Below, one piece after another: positions 1-8,356 of a stretch of DNA of 64,000 bases; within the stretch, counting starts at the first letter, position 1, and every line of letters begins with the position of its first letter. The DNA is from Bacteroidales bacterium (GTDB lineage: Bacteria; Bacteroidota; Bacteroidia; Bacteroidales; Lentimicrobiaceae). The stretch lies in assembly GCA_016709025.1 (NCBI GenBank), contig JADJEQ010000016.1, positions 236,499 to 300,498 on the forward strand, in the 5' to 3' direction. The translations under genes and the position numbers were made by a program. A model generated the notes under the pieces. The model ran no database searches, had not been told where the DNA came from, and saw only the letters and a list, made by a program, of their open reading frames with translations.

Positions 1-1
1 T

Positions 2-943
2 GTGGTGAAACTGGAAAAGCAGGACAACGAAAAGCAACTCAAGCTTTCAGGACAAACGTTTGCCTTGCAAAACCAGAAGGTCAGCAAGCGGGAACTGGAG
101 CGAAACCTTCTTATTGCGGGTGTATTTCTCAGCCTCTTATCAATCTTCCTGATCTTCCGCATATACCGCAATCAGCGCAGGTCCAATATCAGGCAGAAGG
201 AACTCAACAGCGAAATCAGGTGGGCGAATGAAGAACTGAACATGAAGAACAAAAGGCTGGCCATTGCACTCAGAGACCTTAAGGAGACGCAGACACAGTT
301 GGTGGAGACCGAAAAGCAAAAAGAAACGGAGGTTATAAGGCGTCGTATTGCACAGGATATCCATGACGACATCAGCTCCGGTCTTACCCGTATTGCCTGG
401 TTAAGCGAACTGGCCCGAGAAAAGGCCAGGAGCGGGCTGTTGGCCGATGCCGAAAATACCCTTGAAAAAATACTGACTTCCTCAAGAGAGACTGTTGACC
501 GGCTGGGAGAGATCATCTGGGCCGTCAATCCCGACAGGGACAACCTCGAAGGTTTCTTTGCTTACCTGAGGAGTTACATCGCTAAATTTTTCGAGGACTC
601 AGGTTATGAGGTAACGCTTGATTTCCCAATTCAAAGGCCCGACCTGAAGTTTAACCCTGATTTAAAACGCACCCTGTTTCTTGTGTTGAAGGAAGCGCTT
701 CACAATATTGCCAAACACTCCGAGGCTCAGAAGATAGCCGTGACTTTTTATTGTCCTGATCACCGTTTTAGAATCATCATCACCGACGACGGGAAGGGCT
801 TTGACCCGGCTGCTGTGGAGTTGAAAAGCAACGGGCTGAGGAATATGCAGAAGAGGATGGAGAGCGTTGGCGGCAAGATTGAAATTGAGAGCAAGCCGAA
901 TGAAGGAACCATAGTGCAACTGTCAGGTGAAGTTTATAGTTAA
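2..943 (+). CDS. Sensor histidine kinase, NarL/DegS type (5' end outside window)
   Basis: The visible 313 residues are the C-terminal half of a membrane sensor kinase. One transmembrane helix lies at about residues 35-54, followed by a coiled coil (about 60-110), a HisKA_3 dimerisation and phosphoacceptor segment with DIHDDISSGLTRI (His about residue 121), and a HATPase_c domain (N box HEALHNIAKHSEA-like, G1 box DDGKGFD, then GLRNMQKR). The kinase autophosphorylates on His and passes the phosphate to a NarL/FixJ regulator, very probably the next gene. The frame is open at the window edge and the coiled coil before the helix implies an upstream sensory part, often TPR repeats in this family, so the GTG at 2 is not the real start. 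Confidence 0.9.
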   Translation: MVKLEKQDNEKQLKLSGQTFALQNQKVSKRELERNLLIAGVFLSLLSIFLIFRIYRNQRRSNIRQKELNSEIRWANEELNMKNKRLAIALRDLKETQTQLVETEKQKETEVIRRRIAQDIHDDISSGLTRIAWLSELAREKARSGLLADAENTLEKILTSSRETVDRLGEIIWAVNPDRDNLEGFFAYLRSYIAKFFEDSGYEVTLDFPIQRPDLKFNPDLKRTLFLVLKEALHNIAKHSEAQKIAVTFYCPDHRFRIIITDDGKGFDPAAVELKSNGLRNMQKRMESVGGKIEIESKPNEGTIVQLSGEVYS

Positions 944-1064
944 AGCAGTTCAAGCTCTTTCCACAGGCAGGTAAATCTGAAACTCCGAAAACTCATAAAT
1001 ATCTACTTATATGTGATTGCATGTCACCATTTTTATGTTTTAAATTTACTTAAAAAATCAGGTT

Positions 1065-1700
1065 ATGGCACCGATACAGATTGTGTTAGTTGAGGACGAT
1101 GACGAAATCAGGGATTCGATAGAATTGTTTCTTTCAAAGCCTGAAGATTTTCGTATCGTGGGATCGTACGGCTCAGCCGAGGAGTTTATCGAGGCATTTG
1201 AAGAGTCGCATATAAATGTGGTGCTTATGGATATTAACCTGCCGGGTATGAATGGCATTGAATGCGTCAGGATAATGAAGCCACAGAATGAATCCGTTCA
1301 ATATCTGATGTGCACGGTTCACGAGGACCAGGACAAAACCTTTGAGGCATTGTGCGCCGGGGCTACCGGCTATATCCTGAAAAATGCCACCCCTGCCCAG
1401 CTTGTTGAGGCCGTGCGGGATATTGCCCGGGGAGGTTCGCCGATGTCGCCGCAAATAGCAAGGTATGTTTTGAAAGAGTTCCAGTTGCAGCACCAGAACC
1501 TGGATTTACTCCAGAATTTCACCCAGCGCGAGAAGGAACTGGTAATAGCCCTTTCCAAAGGATTTCAGTACAAGGAAATCGCCGATCAGATGTTGATCAG
1601 CCTTGAGACGGTGAGGACCTATGTGAGGAAAATCTATGAAAAGCTGCAGGTACACTCGCGCACAGATGCCATCAATAAGGTTTTCGGGCAGAATTACTGA
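1065..1700 (+). CDS. Response regulator, NarL/FixJ family (REC + LuxR-type HTH)
   Basis: The 211-residue protein has a receiver domain (about 1-120) with the acidic pocket VEDDDE and phosphoacceptor Asp about 56 in VLMDINLPGMNG, then a LuxR/GerE helix-turn-helix (about 148-208) with FTQREKELV and the recognition part ISLETVRTYVRKIYEKL. Length and layout are standard for the family. It lies 121 bp after the kinase on the same strand and is its natural partner. Targets cannot be read from the sequence. ATG at 1065 follows an A/T-rich leader without a strong Shine-Dalgarno, as is usual for Bacteroidota. Confidence 0.93.
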   Translation: MAPIQIVLVEDDDEIRDSIELFLSKPEDFRIVGSYGSAEEFIEAFEESHINVVLMDINLPGMNGIECVRIMKPQNESVQYLMCTVHEDQDKTFEALCAGATGYILKNATPAQLVEAVRDIARGGSPMSPQIARYVLKEFQLQHQNLDLLQNFTQREKELVIALSKGFQYKEIADQMLISLETVRTYVRKIYEKLQVHSRTDAINKVFGQNY

Positions 1701-2140
1701 TAGCATACCGTTCTGATACGTGCAGTGTTAATCCTTATTCCCGGTTTGCTTCAAAGCAATGGCAAACAAGCATGTATCCCAAGAAGTTAACCTTTATCAC
1801 CCATCCTGAAAACAAATTTTATAATAACATAAAAATCAGCTACATGACATTGTTTTCAATTCTCTTATTTTCGCCTGGCCGGAAATAAACCAAACCCTGG
1901 TCAGACCCTGCAGGCATAGGGATAATCTCAAATTCCACTTTCCCTTATCCCTTTCCCCCCTTCTCCTTTTCTTTCTTAGCTCTTTCCCTCCCTCATTTAT
2001 CTACTTTCATGCGATTGACAGCCTGTTTTTAATGGATTAAATTTGTATTACTATACTGAAAATCAATTATTTTAATAGTCTTTCTCAAAAGAATACTCCC
2101 TCTACGTATACCGGGATTTTTACCAAAATCCATCAAAATT
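1701..2140 (+). other. Intergenic stretch with pyrimidine tract
   Basis: I see no gene here. A C/T-rich tract lies at about 1930-1995 and a good promoter at 2015-2045 faces the next gene. Confidence 0.7.
2015..2045 (+). promoter_or_regulatory. Bacteroidota-type promoter
   Basis: TTG at 2015-2017, a 20-nt spacer, then TAAATTTG at 2038-2045, which fits the TAnnTTTG -7 form exactly. Transcription would start near 2051 and read into 2141. Confidence 0.6.
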
Positions 2141-2572
2141 ATGAGAAAGTTGATCTACTTATTGGCCTGCATAGCAGGAACTCTGTTATTCATGCTTTCC
2201 GCAAATGCACAATTATCGCATGAGCTCGATTGGGCAAAACAAATTCAACCAAATGGTGGTAAGATGCCCCGTGATCTCGTAACTGATATATCGGGGAATA
2301 TTATTTCGACTGGTAATTTTACGCTGAGCTTTGATTTTGAACCGGTACCAGCTCCTTTTTACCTGAAGAGTCAAACCTGTTATGAAAGGGAAATTTTTGT
2401 TCAGAAACCCGATCCTGAAGGCGACCTGAAGTGGGTGCTGCAATTCGGGGCTAATACCGGTGAACTGGAAGATATGGCTACCATTCGTTAGGGAGGAGAT
2501 GGGGATCTGTATGCCTCCGGAGATTATGGAGGACGCTTGATGCAGATCCTGGTTCCGGTGAAGTATGGCTAA
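2141..2572 (+). pseudogene. Truncated exported SBBP/beta-propeller-like protein
   Basis: The gene opens with a signal peptide (MRKLIYLLACIAG..., cleavage near ANAQ) and continues with a segment typical of SBBP or beta-propeller repeat proteins (LDWAKQIQ, DLVTDISGNIISTGNF, LKWVLQFG). A TAG at 2489-2491 ends the 116-residue product in the middle of a repeat. Reading on in the same frame gives GGDGDLYASGDYGG, the expected next strand, before a TAA at 2570-2572. The frame continuity shows a nonsense change and 3' loss rather than a natural short protein. Members of the family usually have several repeats and a sorting domain; none is left here. Confidence 0.6.
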
Positions 2573-2637
2573 CAGCTGCAGGTATTGGAAATCATTGAAA
2601 AACAAACCGGACCGGTTTGATTCAAAAATCTGAAATC

Positions 2638-3138
2638 ATGAAAACAACGCTGTTTTTACTTTTTATGATGTTCAGCAGCCCCTGTCTTCTGTCGCAGCCG
2701 GCTGAAAGGCCAGGGGCTCAATTGCGCGATCTGAATGGGAAACTCATTCCTTTTTCAGAGGTCCTCCTGCCCGGGCATCCTGTGATTGTAATACTCTGGA
2801 AAACAGGGAATTCAAAATGCTGCGAAAATCTTGAAACAGTTCAGTCAGCCTGGATGAGCGAACTGAAAGACAAAGGGGTAAATTTTATTGCCGTTTGCGA
2901 GGACTGTTCGGGCTCATGGAGTCATGTGAAGCCCATCGTTGCCGGCAGGGACTGGGAATTTGAGGTTTATATTGATGTAAATGGTGATTTTAAACGCTCC
3001 GTGGGTGTCAGTGTTATTCCCAGTACCCTTCTCTACGATTCACAGCAAAACCTGATCTGCAATCATCCCGGCTGGTGCTCGGGCAATGAAGAACTGGTGT
3101 GTGAGAAGATAATCAGCAAACTGGAGAATGTAAAGTGA
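2638..3138 (+). CDS. Exported thioredoxin-fold protein (TlpA/redoxin-like), altered active site
   Basis: A signal peptide (MKTTLFLLFMMFSSPCLLSQ) is followed by a thioredoxin-like core of about 145 residues: strand and loop at PVIVILWKTGN, a helix, IAVCEDCSG, and the cis-Pro strand VSVIPSTLLYD. In TlpA/ResA proteins the first loop carries W-C-x-x-C; here it is WKTGNSKCCEN, with the two Cys adjacent and shifted. Disulfide exchange by the usual mechanism is therefore doubtful. The start at 2638 is preferred to an upstream in-frame ATG at 2617 because the signal peptide begins there. It acts in the periplasm. The neighbours give no clear partner. Confidence 0.75.
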   Translation: MKTTLFLLFMMFSSPCLLSQPAERPGAQLRDLNGKLIPFSEVLLPGHPVIVILWKTGNSKCCENLETVQSAWMSELKDKGVNFIAVCEDCSGSWSHVKPIVAGRDWEFEVYIDVNGDFKRSVGVSVIPSTLLYDSQQNLICNHPGWCSGNEELVCEKIISKLENVK

Positions 3139-3205
3139 TAAAGTAAAAGGCAGACCAAAAAACAAACTTCAGGAAGTCATTTCAAATCCACCTAACTCCA
3201 AAACG

Positions 3206-3307
3206 ATGGAAACATTTAAACGCTATATCAATAACAAGGCCACCGGATCGTTTCTCGCATTCTTATTTTTAATCATTCTGGCGATCCTTGCATTTGTTTT
3301 CTTCTGA
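3206..3307 (+). CDS. 33-residue single-helix membrane microprotein
   Basis: ATG at 3206 opens a 33-codon frame: a short polar, basic N-terminus (METFKRYINNKATG) and one hydrophobic helix of about 19 residues (SFLAFLFLIILAILAFVFF), then TGA. The sharp polar/hydrophobic division and a charge arrangement suited to an inner-membrane helix argue for a real protein. I do not recognise it. It sits 67 bp after the thioredoxin-fold gene on the same strand and could be cotranscribed. Confidence 0.45.
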   Translation: METFKRYINNKATGSFLAFLFLIILAILAFVFF

Positions 3308-3531
3308 AATCACCGGAAATATCCGGTTTACGGAAATCAGGTAACCTTATAAAAATGAGTCCAAATGAAAACCGGAATTCAACTCATTCCACCAATACGG
3401 CCTCCCTAAGCGTTCACATGACTTATTCGGAATTTTTTTTGATGGCTGATACATTTTACCATAGGCCATCGGATTAAAACAGGAAAGACTGAAATAGTAT
3501 GAACGGATTTATTCACTTAAAATTCAGAACC

Positions 3532-4326
3532 ATGAAAACATTCAAATACCTGGGAATCGCATTGCTGGCAGGATCCTTTCTGTTCACAGCATGTACAAAA
3601 GATGAAGTTCTTCCACCATCAGAACAGCAGAATTCTGAAATTATTCAGTCCACACTTGATCCACCAACAGTGGACTACAAGAAAAACTGGACCGACAATT
3701 TTTCTTATGCCAATTGCCTTGCCGAAAGATGGAACCTTTATGGTTATCCTCAATCCGGATGGGTGCCCAACGCTTGTGGCCGGAAGGGTCTGTTTATCAA
3801 CAACGGATTGTACCCGCAGGGCAGTTTTGCCGTTTCAAAAATGTATGTCGGTTCTTCCGCTGGTTATACCATTGAATCGGATGTATGCATCGATCGGCAA
3901 ACCAATTCGGGTATTGTGGTCAGCTCTGAAATCGGTGTGTCCAGGCATCCAAATTCTGCTGAGACAGGAATCTCCATGCGACTCATTTATTTCGGGTATC
4001 ATGCGACCAATGTCCCTCCGGAATACCAGAATAAAACCTTTCTGGTGATGAAAGCACTTGCAGATGGGGGGAACTTTATGTATTCAGGCAATTATACTTA
4101 CCCGGTGGGTATTTTCCCCGGAAGCTGGCATAAAATGCAGATCAGAATCGATCAGTTCCATTTTGTTAGTTTCATCCTTGATAATGTAACCATCTGGAAG
4201 CCGGAGTATCCTTTGGATAATTCCATGCTGCAGGACAACCATGTAGTGCTTGGATATACCTCACCCGGCACCATTGGGAAAGCTTACCATGACTATATGA
4301 AAGTAATGTATCCTACGCCTGATTAA
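3532..4326 (+). CDS. Surface or periplasmic lipoprotein with a jelly-roll-like domain
   Basis: The 264-residue protein begins with a lipoprotein signal (MKTFKYLGIALLAGSFLFTAC, lipobox FTAC), so the ATG at 3532 is chosen over one at 3499. The mature part after a short polar linker (about 25-55) is a single domain with WTDNFSYANCLAERW at its start and alternating strands to the end (KMQIRIDQFHFVSFILDNV). The pattern resembles concanavalin A-like or DUF1080-type jelly rolls, which often bind carbohydrate. No catalytic residues could be assigned. A strong terminator follows at 4399. Confidence 0.6.
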   Translation: MKTFKYLGIALLAGSFLFTACTKDEVLPPSEQQNSEIIQSTLDPPTVDYKKNWTDNFSYANCLAERWNLYGYPQSGWVPNACGRKGLFINNGLYPQGSFAVSKMYVGSSAGYTIESDVCIDRQTNSGIVVSSEIGVSRHPNSAETGISMRLIYFGYHATNVPPEYQNKTFLVMKALADGGNFMYSGNYTYPVGIFPGSWHKMQIRIDQFHFVSFILDNVTIWKPEYPLDNSMLQDNHVVLGYTSPGTIGKAYHDYMKVMYPTPD

Positions 4327-4398
4327 TTCAGTTGGCTGAACCAGCCGTAACTTAAAACTAAATACTATGCCGGGAAAATGCTGTTTCAAATTTCTGCC

Positions 4399-4437
4399 GG
4401 AGGCTGTTGCATAAACGTAGCAGCCTCCCTTTTTTTA
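4399..4437 (+). terminator. Rho-independent terminator
   Basis: A perfect 8-bp stem, GGAGGCTG (4399-4406) with CAGCCTCC (4421-4428), is followed by CTTTTTTT. It ends the transcript from 3532. Confidence 0.8.
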
Positions 4438-4567
4438 ACCTTTTCCGTTTCTCCGGAAGGATGAACCCTTTGAATTAATTAGAACCGAAGATGATATTCA
4501 GGGCTTTCTCCCCTGGAATCCCAAGCGATTTAATTTGAATACCATAAAGATCATGTTAATTATCCGG

Positions 4568-5233
4568 TTACTTTCCCGCCAACATCCGGATATCATTTAA
4601 TTCCAGCACCTGTTTGTCATAACCTGATTTTACCACATGAACCATCGCCTGCCCGACTTCACCGAGCGTACCGAAATAGCTGGGAAAGAGCTGACGGAGA
4701 GCAGGGTATAGCCAGGTGAAGTACTTGTATGAGGGCAATACATTTTTTAACCCTTTGGTTGGCAACATAAAAGCCGGACGGAAGGCATAAACCGCTTTAA
4801 AGGGAAGTTTCATCAGGTCGTTTTCTGTTTTCCCCTTAACCCTGGCCCACATCATCCTCCCTTTTTCGCTGCTGTCTGTTCCGGAGCCGGAAACATAGCA
4901 AAACACCATACCAGGATTCAGCCTGCATAATGTTTGTGCAAAATTCAGGGTCAGGGTGTAGGTTAACCGGGTGTATTCCGGTTCCTTCATCCCGACAGAG
5001 GAGACCCCGGCACAGAAATAACAGGCATTGTAGCCGGTTAGTCCCATTTCAATAGAAGACAGATCAAAAAAATCGGCATGTATAACTTCTTTCAGCTTAG
5101 GGTGAATGACGCCACATGGTTTCCGGTTGATGACCAGGATGGATTCAACATCAGGGTGCAACAGGCATTCGTGAAGCACGCCTTCGCCCACCATACCGGT
5201 GGCACCGGTGATGATAGCTCTTATCTTTTGCAT
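4568..5233 (-). CDS. NAD(P)-binding Rossmann reductase/epimerase-like protein (atypical SDR)
   Basis: The 221-residue protein starts with the dinucleotide-binding loop ITGATGMVGEGV (about residues 8-19), then beta-2 ILVINRKP, and a Tyr/Ser region CYVSGSGTDSSEKGRMMWARVKGKTE where K (about 133) follows the pattern of the HTATIP2/atypical SDR families. It probably binds NAD(P)(H) in the cytoplasm; the substrate is unknown. It is the last gene of a minus-strand set with an alpha/beta hydrolase and a TetR regulator, 69 bp after the hydrolase, and also has a possible promoter of its own at 5258-5265. Confidence 0.8.
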   Translation of the reverse strand: MQKIRAIITGATGMVGEGVLHECLLHPDVESILVINRKPCGVIHPKLKEVIHADFFDLSSIEMGLTGYNACYFCAGVSSVGMKEPEYTRLTYTLTLNFAQTLCRLNPGMVFCYVSGSGTDSSEKGRMMWARVKGKTENDLMKLPFKAVYAFRPAFMLPTKGLKNVLPSYKYFTWLYPALRQLFPSYFGTLGEVGQAMVHVVKSGYDKQVLELNDIRMLAGK

Positions 5234-5257
5234 AGTATCCGGGGTTGATGGTTAATA

Positions 5258-5265
5258 CAAAAGTA
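5258..5265 (-). promoter_or_regulatory. Possible -7 element for the SDR gene
   Basis: On the minus strand this reads TACTTTTG, matching TAnnTTTG, 25 nt before the start codon at 5233. No convincing TTG at the -33 position was seen. Confidence 0.35.
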
Positions 5266-5302
5266 AGCATTTGAAAGGTTGAAAATGAAAGGTGAGGATT
5301 TG

Positions 5303-6253
5303 CTAACCAGAAGCTTCATTCTGGTTTTTACCTGCATGGATGCTCAAAAACCGGCAAATGTCCGCCAGGGCTTCCTTCGATTCGCGGAACAAATCCCCGA
5401 ATACCGGATAGCAATGACACATGCCCTCCCCCACAATCAGCGTTGTTTTCACGCCGGCTTCGCGGGACTTTTCTGCCAGTCGCAGCGAATCATCCCGCAG
5501 GGTTTCATGGCTCCCGACGCTGATGTGCAGGGGAGGCAGCCCATAGAGATTGCCATAAAGAGGCGAGATGAGCGGGTCGCTTTTATCATGTCCGCCGGCA
5601 TAGTAGGCCGAAGCACTTACAGCACATCCTTCCGGGGAAAAGCAACGCTTTTTATTCGTCTGGTGCGATGTTCCGGTAAGCATCAGATCGGTCCAGGGAG
5701 AAAGCACTGCAGCTGCAGCGGGCAATGGCAGCCCTTTTTCTTTTAGTGCCAGCAGGGTAGCCAGGCACAGTCCCCCGCCGGCAGAATCGCCGGCAAACAC
5801 GATGTCGTGCGGTTGAAATCCGGATTCAAAAAGGAAGCCATAAGCCGAAAGCGCATCTTCAAGCGCTGCTGGGAATGGATGTTCCGGGGCCAGCCGGTAG
5901 TCGAATACCAGGGCATTCAGATTACTTCCCGTTACGAATTTGGAAACATGTTGCCGGTGCGATTGTGCCGAACCGATCATATAGAATCCTCCGTGAAACC
6001 AGAGGATGGCCTTTGAAGCCGGATTGCCGGGAAGGGTAACCCATTCGGCAGTTTGCCCACCGGTCAGGGTTAATGGTTTTATGACAATATCATCCGGCAG
6101 TTTGCCAAACATGCCTGCCGCTTTTTCGGTCTTCTTCCGGTATTTTAAAATGCCTTCCATCGAAGGGTCGAAAGGCGGCCTTTTTAACCTTAAGCGAAAA
6201 TAATGGCTGTGAATAAGCATTCCGAGAATGATTTTACTTTTCAGACTTTGCAT
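5303..6253 (-). CDS. Alpha/beta hydrolase, hormone-sensitive-lipase-like (family IV) esterase
   Basis: The 316-residue protein has the HSL-family oxyanion motif WFHGGFYMIGS (about residues 88-98), the nucleophile elbow FAGDSAGGGLC (Ser in GDSAG, about 158), the acidic residue in DKSDPLISPLYG and the catalytic His in GEGMCHCYPVFG near the C-terminus. It hydrolyses short-chain esters; the natural substrate is unknown. It follows the TetR gene by 13 bp and precedes the SDR gene, so the three very likely form a TetR-controlled operon for modifying a small hydrophobic compound (inference). Confidence 0.88.
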   Translation of the reverse strand: MQSLKSKIILGMLIHSHYFRLRLKRPPFDPSMEGILKYRKKTEKAAGMFGKLPDDIVIKPLTLTGGQTAEWVTLPGNPASKAILWFHGGFYMIGSAQSHRQHVSKFVTGSNLNALVFDYRLAPEHPFPAALEDALSAYGFLFESGFQPHDIVFAGDSAGGGLCLATLLALKEKGLPLPAAAAVLSPWTDLMLTGTSHQTNKKRCFSPEGCAVSASAYYAGGHDKSDPLISPLYGNLYGLPPLHISVGSHETLRDDSLRLAEKSREAGVKTTLIVGEGMCHCYPVFGDLFRESKEALADICRFLSIHAGKNQNEASG

Positions 6254-6266
6254 AGGGGCTGGTTTT

Positions 6267-6875
6267 TTAAGGATTCATCAGAAACATCTGAAGCACAGAT
6301 TCAGGCACCGGTAAGCGGAACTGTTCCCTGTAATACGCTTTGTTCAGTGCCAGTCCGTTTACCAGGGAAAAAAGCAGGGTAGCCAGTTCTTCTGCGGGAA
6401 CCGGTCTGATGGTGCCATCAAGCTGACCCTGTCTGAATATCCGGGCCATCACCTGGTATTTCAGATCATTTTCACGCCTGATTATTTCCCGGGCTTCAAC
6501 AGGAAAAGATTCCGACAAGGCCGTCTGGGTCATCAGGAAGTAGTAATTTACTGCAGCCGGTTCACGGTTAAGCCCATCGAGCAAGCCTTTGACAGCCAGC
6601 CTGACTTTCTCTTCTGCAGGAACATTCATTTTTTCAAGATTCAGGGCCGCTTCGTTCAGGTTGTTCAGCCCTTTGCCGATCAGCTCTGTAAATATGGCTT
6701 CTTTTGAAGGGAAGTAATGATAAATCAATCCCTGGGAGATCCCTGTTCTTTGGGTAATATCGTTTATCCGGGTTGCTGAAAGTCCTTTTCCGGCAAACAA
6801 ACCCAGGGCTGCTGCCAGTATCTGTTCCCGGCGTTCATCCCTGACCTTCTCGTTTTGTGCTTTGTTTCTGGGCAT
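6267..6875 (-). CDS. TetR/AcrR-family transcriptional repressor
   Basis: The 202-residue protein has the standard TetR N-terminal HTH (about 15-60) with INDITQRTGISQGLIYHYF and SKEAIF, then an all-helical ligand-binding domain. It is the first gene of the minus-strand operon with the esterase and reductase. A near-perfect palindrome at 6885-6902 sits at its expected transcription start, so it probably represses its own operon until a ligand binds. Length is normal for the family. Confidence 0.92.
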   Translation of the reverse strand: MPRNKAQNEKVRDERREQILAAALGLFAGKGLSATRINDITQRTGISQGLIYHYFPSKEAIFTELIGKGLNNLNEAALNLEKMNVPAEEKVRLAVKGLLDGLNREPAAVNYYFLMTQTALSESFPVEAREIIRRENDLKYQVMARIFRQGQLDGTIRPVPAEELATLLFSLVNGLALNKAYYREQFRLPVPESVLQMFLMNP

Positions 6876-6884
6876 TATAGGTTG

Positions 6885-6902
6885 ATTGAATATTTATTCA
6901 AT
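6885..6902 (-). promoter_or_regulatory. Probable TetR operator
   Basis: Two 8-bp arms, ATTGAATA and TATTCAAT, separated by TT, 9 bp upstream of the TetR start codon and directly downstream of the -7 element at 6904-6911. Bound repressor would cover the transcription start. The size and symmetry fit TetR-family operators. Confidence 0.65.
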
Positions 6903-6903
6903 G

Positions 6904-6935
6904 CAAAAATACACATAATTTGTTGACCACAACAA
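6904..6935 (-). promoter_or_regulatory. Promoter of the TetR-esterase-reductase operon
   Basis: On the minus strand: TTG (6935-6933), 21-nt spacer, TATTTTTG (6911-6904). It fits the Bacteroidota TTG-N19-21-TAnnTTTG layout and places the start inside the operator palindrome. Confidence 0.55.
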
Positions 6936-7326
6936 AAAAATCCGGAAATGAAAAGATTTTTCCGTGATAATTGATTGGGCGGAACAGTGTGATTTCGCAA
7001 GGTTTTTAAGATATTCAGATCATGGGATTATTTGTATTCTATTCTTTCGTGTTTCCGGGGCCATTGCCTGAATATATGGTTGTGATCAGTTATTCAATAA
7101 CATAGGTATCAGATTCGCGTTAAAATAGTTGGACGGAAAACAACCGGGGCCGGCCGGACAGGTAATTCATTTGAAGCGGGCTGCCATTTTTAACTTGTTG
7201 CAGAATTTTCCGTTCAACTTGCCGGACAATAAAAGCATTTCATCGATTTGATGATATCCGGCGAACCTGAATTCCTTTAATTTGCTTAACTTTGATTAAC
7301 AAACACCACCTGGTGAAAGGATAAAA
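6936..7326 (+). other. Intergenic region before the LytS-like kinase
   Basis: No gene seen. TAACTTTG at 7287-7294 matches the -7 promoter form and would start a transcript about 25 nt before 7327; no good -33 element is apparent. Confidence 0.5.
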
Positions 7327-8355
7327 ATGAAAAGGAAAAATATCCTGCTCATCCACTTCCTGTTCTGGTTTTACATTATAAACCAGGCACTGTTCCCGAT
7401 TTACATCGGGCAGATGGATCAGGCTTACCTGATCAGTTACAAGTATCTGATGGATATTCTGATCACCACGCTCATGAATGCGTTCTCGTTTTATCTGATC
7501 TATTGCACGTTTCCTAACATCCTGAAGATCAGACCTAAGATCACTGCTGTAATGGCTGCAATTACTGCCCTGGTTTTTATTACTGCATTCCGGACATCAA
7601 CGGAATACCTGCTCTGGAAAATCAGCTTCAGCGCAAGCGAGAAGGAAATGGTGTTCAAATGGGTTTATATGTGGAACAACTTCAGGCTGGTGATTATTAC
7701 CGGGACTTACGCTGTGCTGATCCGGTTTATGATCAAGGCTTTTGAAGCCCGGAAACTCAAGGATGAACTGATTAACCAGCAGCAGGCCAGTGAACTTGCC
7801 CTGCTTCGGTCGCAGATAAACCCCCATTTTCTGTTCAACACCATCAACAACATCTATTCACTGGTTTACAGGAAATCAGATGAAGCAGGGGAGGCAGTGC
7901 TCAGGCTTTCTTCCATTATGAGATACATGCTCTTTGATGCGACTACCGATAAGGTTCCACTCGAAAAAGAGGTAGAATACCTGAAAAGCTTTATAGAACT
8001 TCAGAAGCTGCGGATCAGAAATCATGATTTTGTGTCACTTAAATTAGCAGGAGATACAGGAGGACGTTTTATCGCCCCCATGCTGCTGATATCTTTTGTT
8101 GATAACGCATTCAAGCATGGAAGCAGGAAACACCATCCGGGAATCATCATTGATTTATCAACCGAAAGGGACCTTGTGAGTTTTGAAGTTGTCAACTACC
8201 TGAAAAAGGGAACCCTGACCATTGAAGAACATTCCAGCGGATCAAGCCTCGTCAATATCAGGAGAAGGCTCGAGCTCATATATCCGGGCAGGCACAAATT
8301 GGTGATAACCGGAGACGAAGATACATTTAAAATAAACCTTAAGATATTTAACTAA
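7327..8355 (+). CDS. Sensor histidine kinase, LytS/YehU type
   Basis: The 342-residue protein has four hydrophobic helices in about residues 5-150 and then the His_kinase (PF06580) domain with LLRSQINPHFLFNTINNIY (phosphoacceptor His about 167) and a HATPase region with SFVDNAFKHGS. It autophosphorylates and signals to a LytTR regulator. The following LytTR gene begins one base after its stop, so the two are cotranscribed and probably translationally linked. The signal sensed is unknown. Confidence 0.93.
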   Translation: MKRKNILLIHFLFWFYIINQALFPIYIGQMDQAYLISYKYLMDILITTLMNAFSFYLIYCTFPNILKIRPKITAVMAAITALVFITAFRTSTEYLLWKISFSASEKEMVFKWVYMWNNFRLVIITGTYAVLIRFMIKAFEARKLKDELINQQQASELALLRSQINPHFLFNTINNIYSLVYRKSDEAGEAVLRLSSIMRYMLFDATTDKVPLEKEVEYLKSFIELQKLRIRNHDFVSLKLAGDTGGRFIAPMLLISFVDNAFKHGSRKHHPGIIIDLSTERDLVSFEVVNYLKKGTLTIEEHSSGSSLVNIRRRLELIYPGRHKLVITGDEDTFKINLKIFN

Positions 8356-8356
8356 G

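Noticed and set aside
5279..5746. 155-codon plus-strand frame
   Set aside because: Antisense to the esterase, whose catalytic motifs are all in place on the minus strand.
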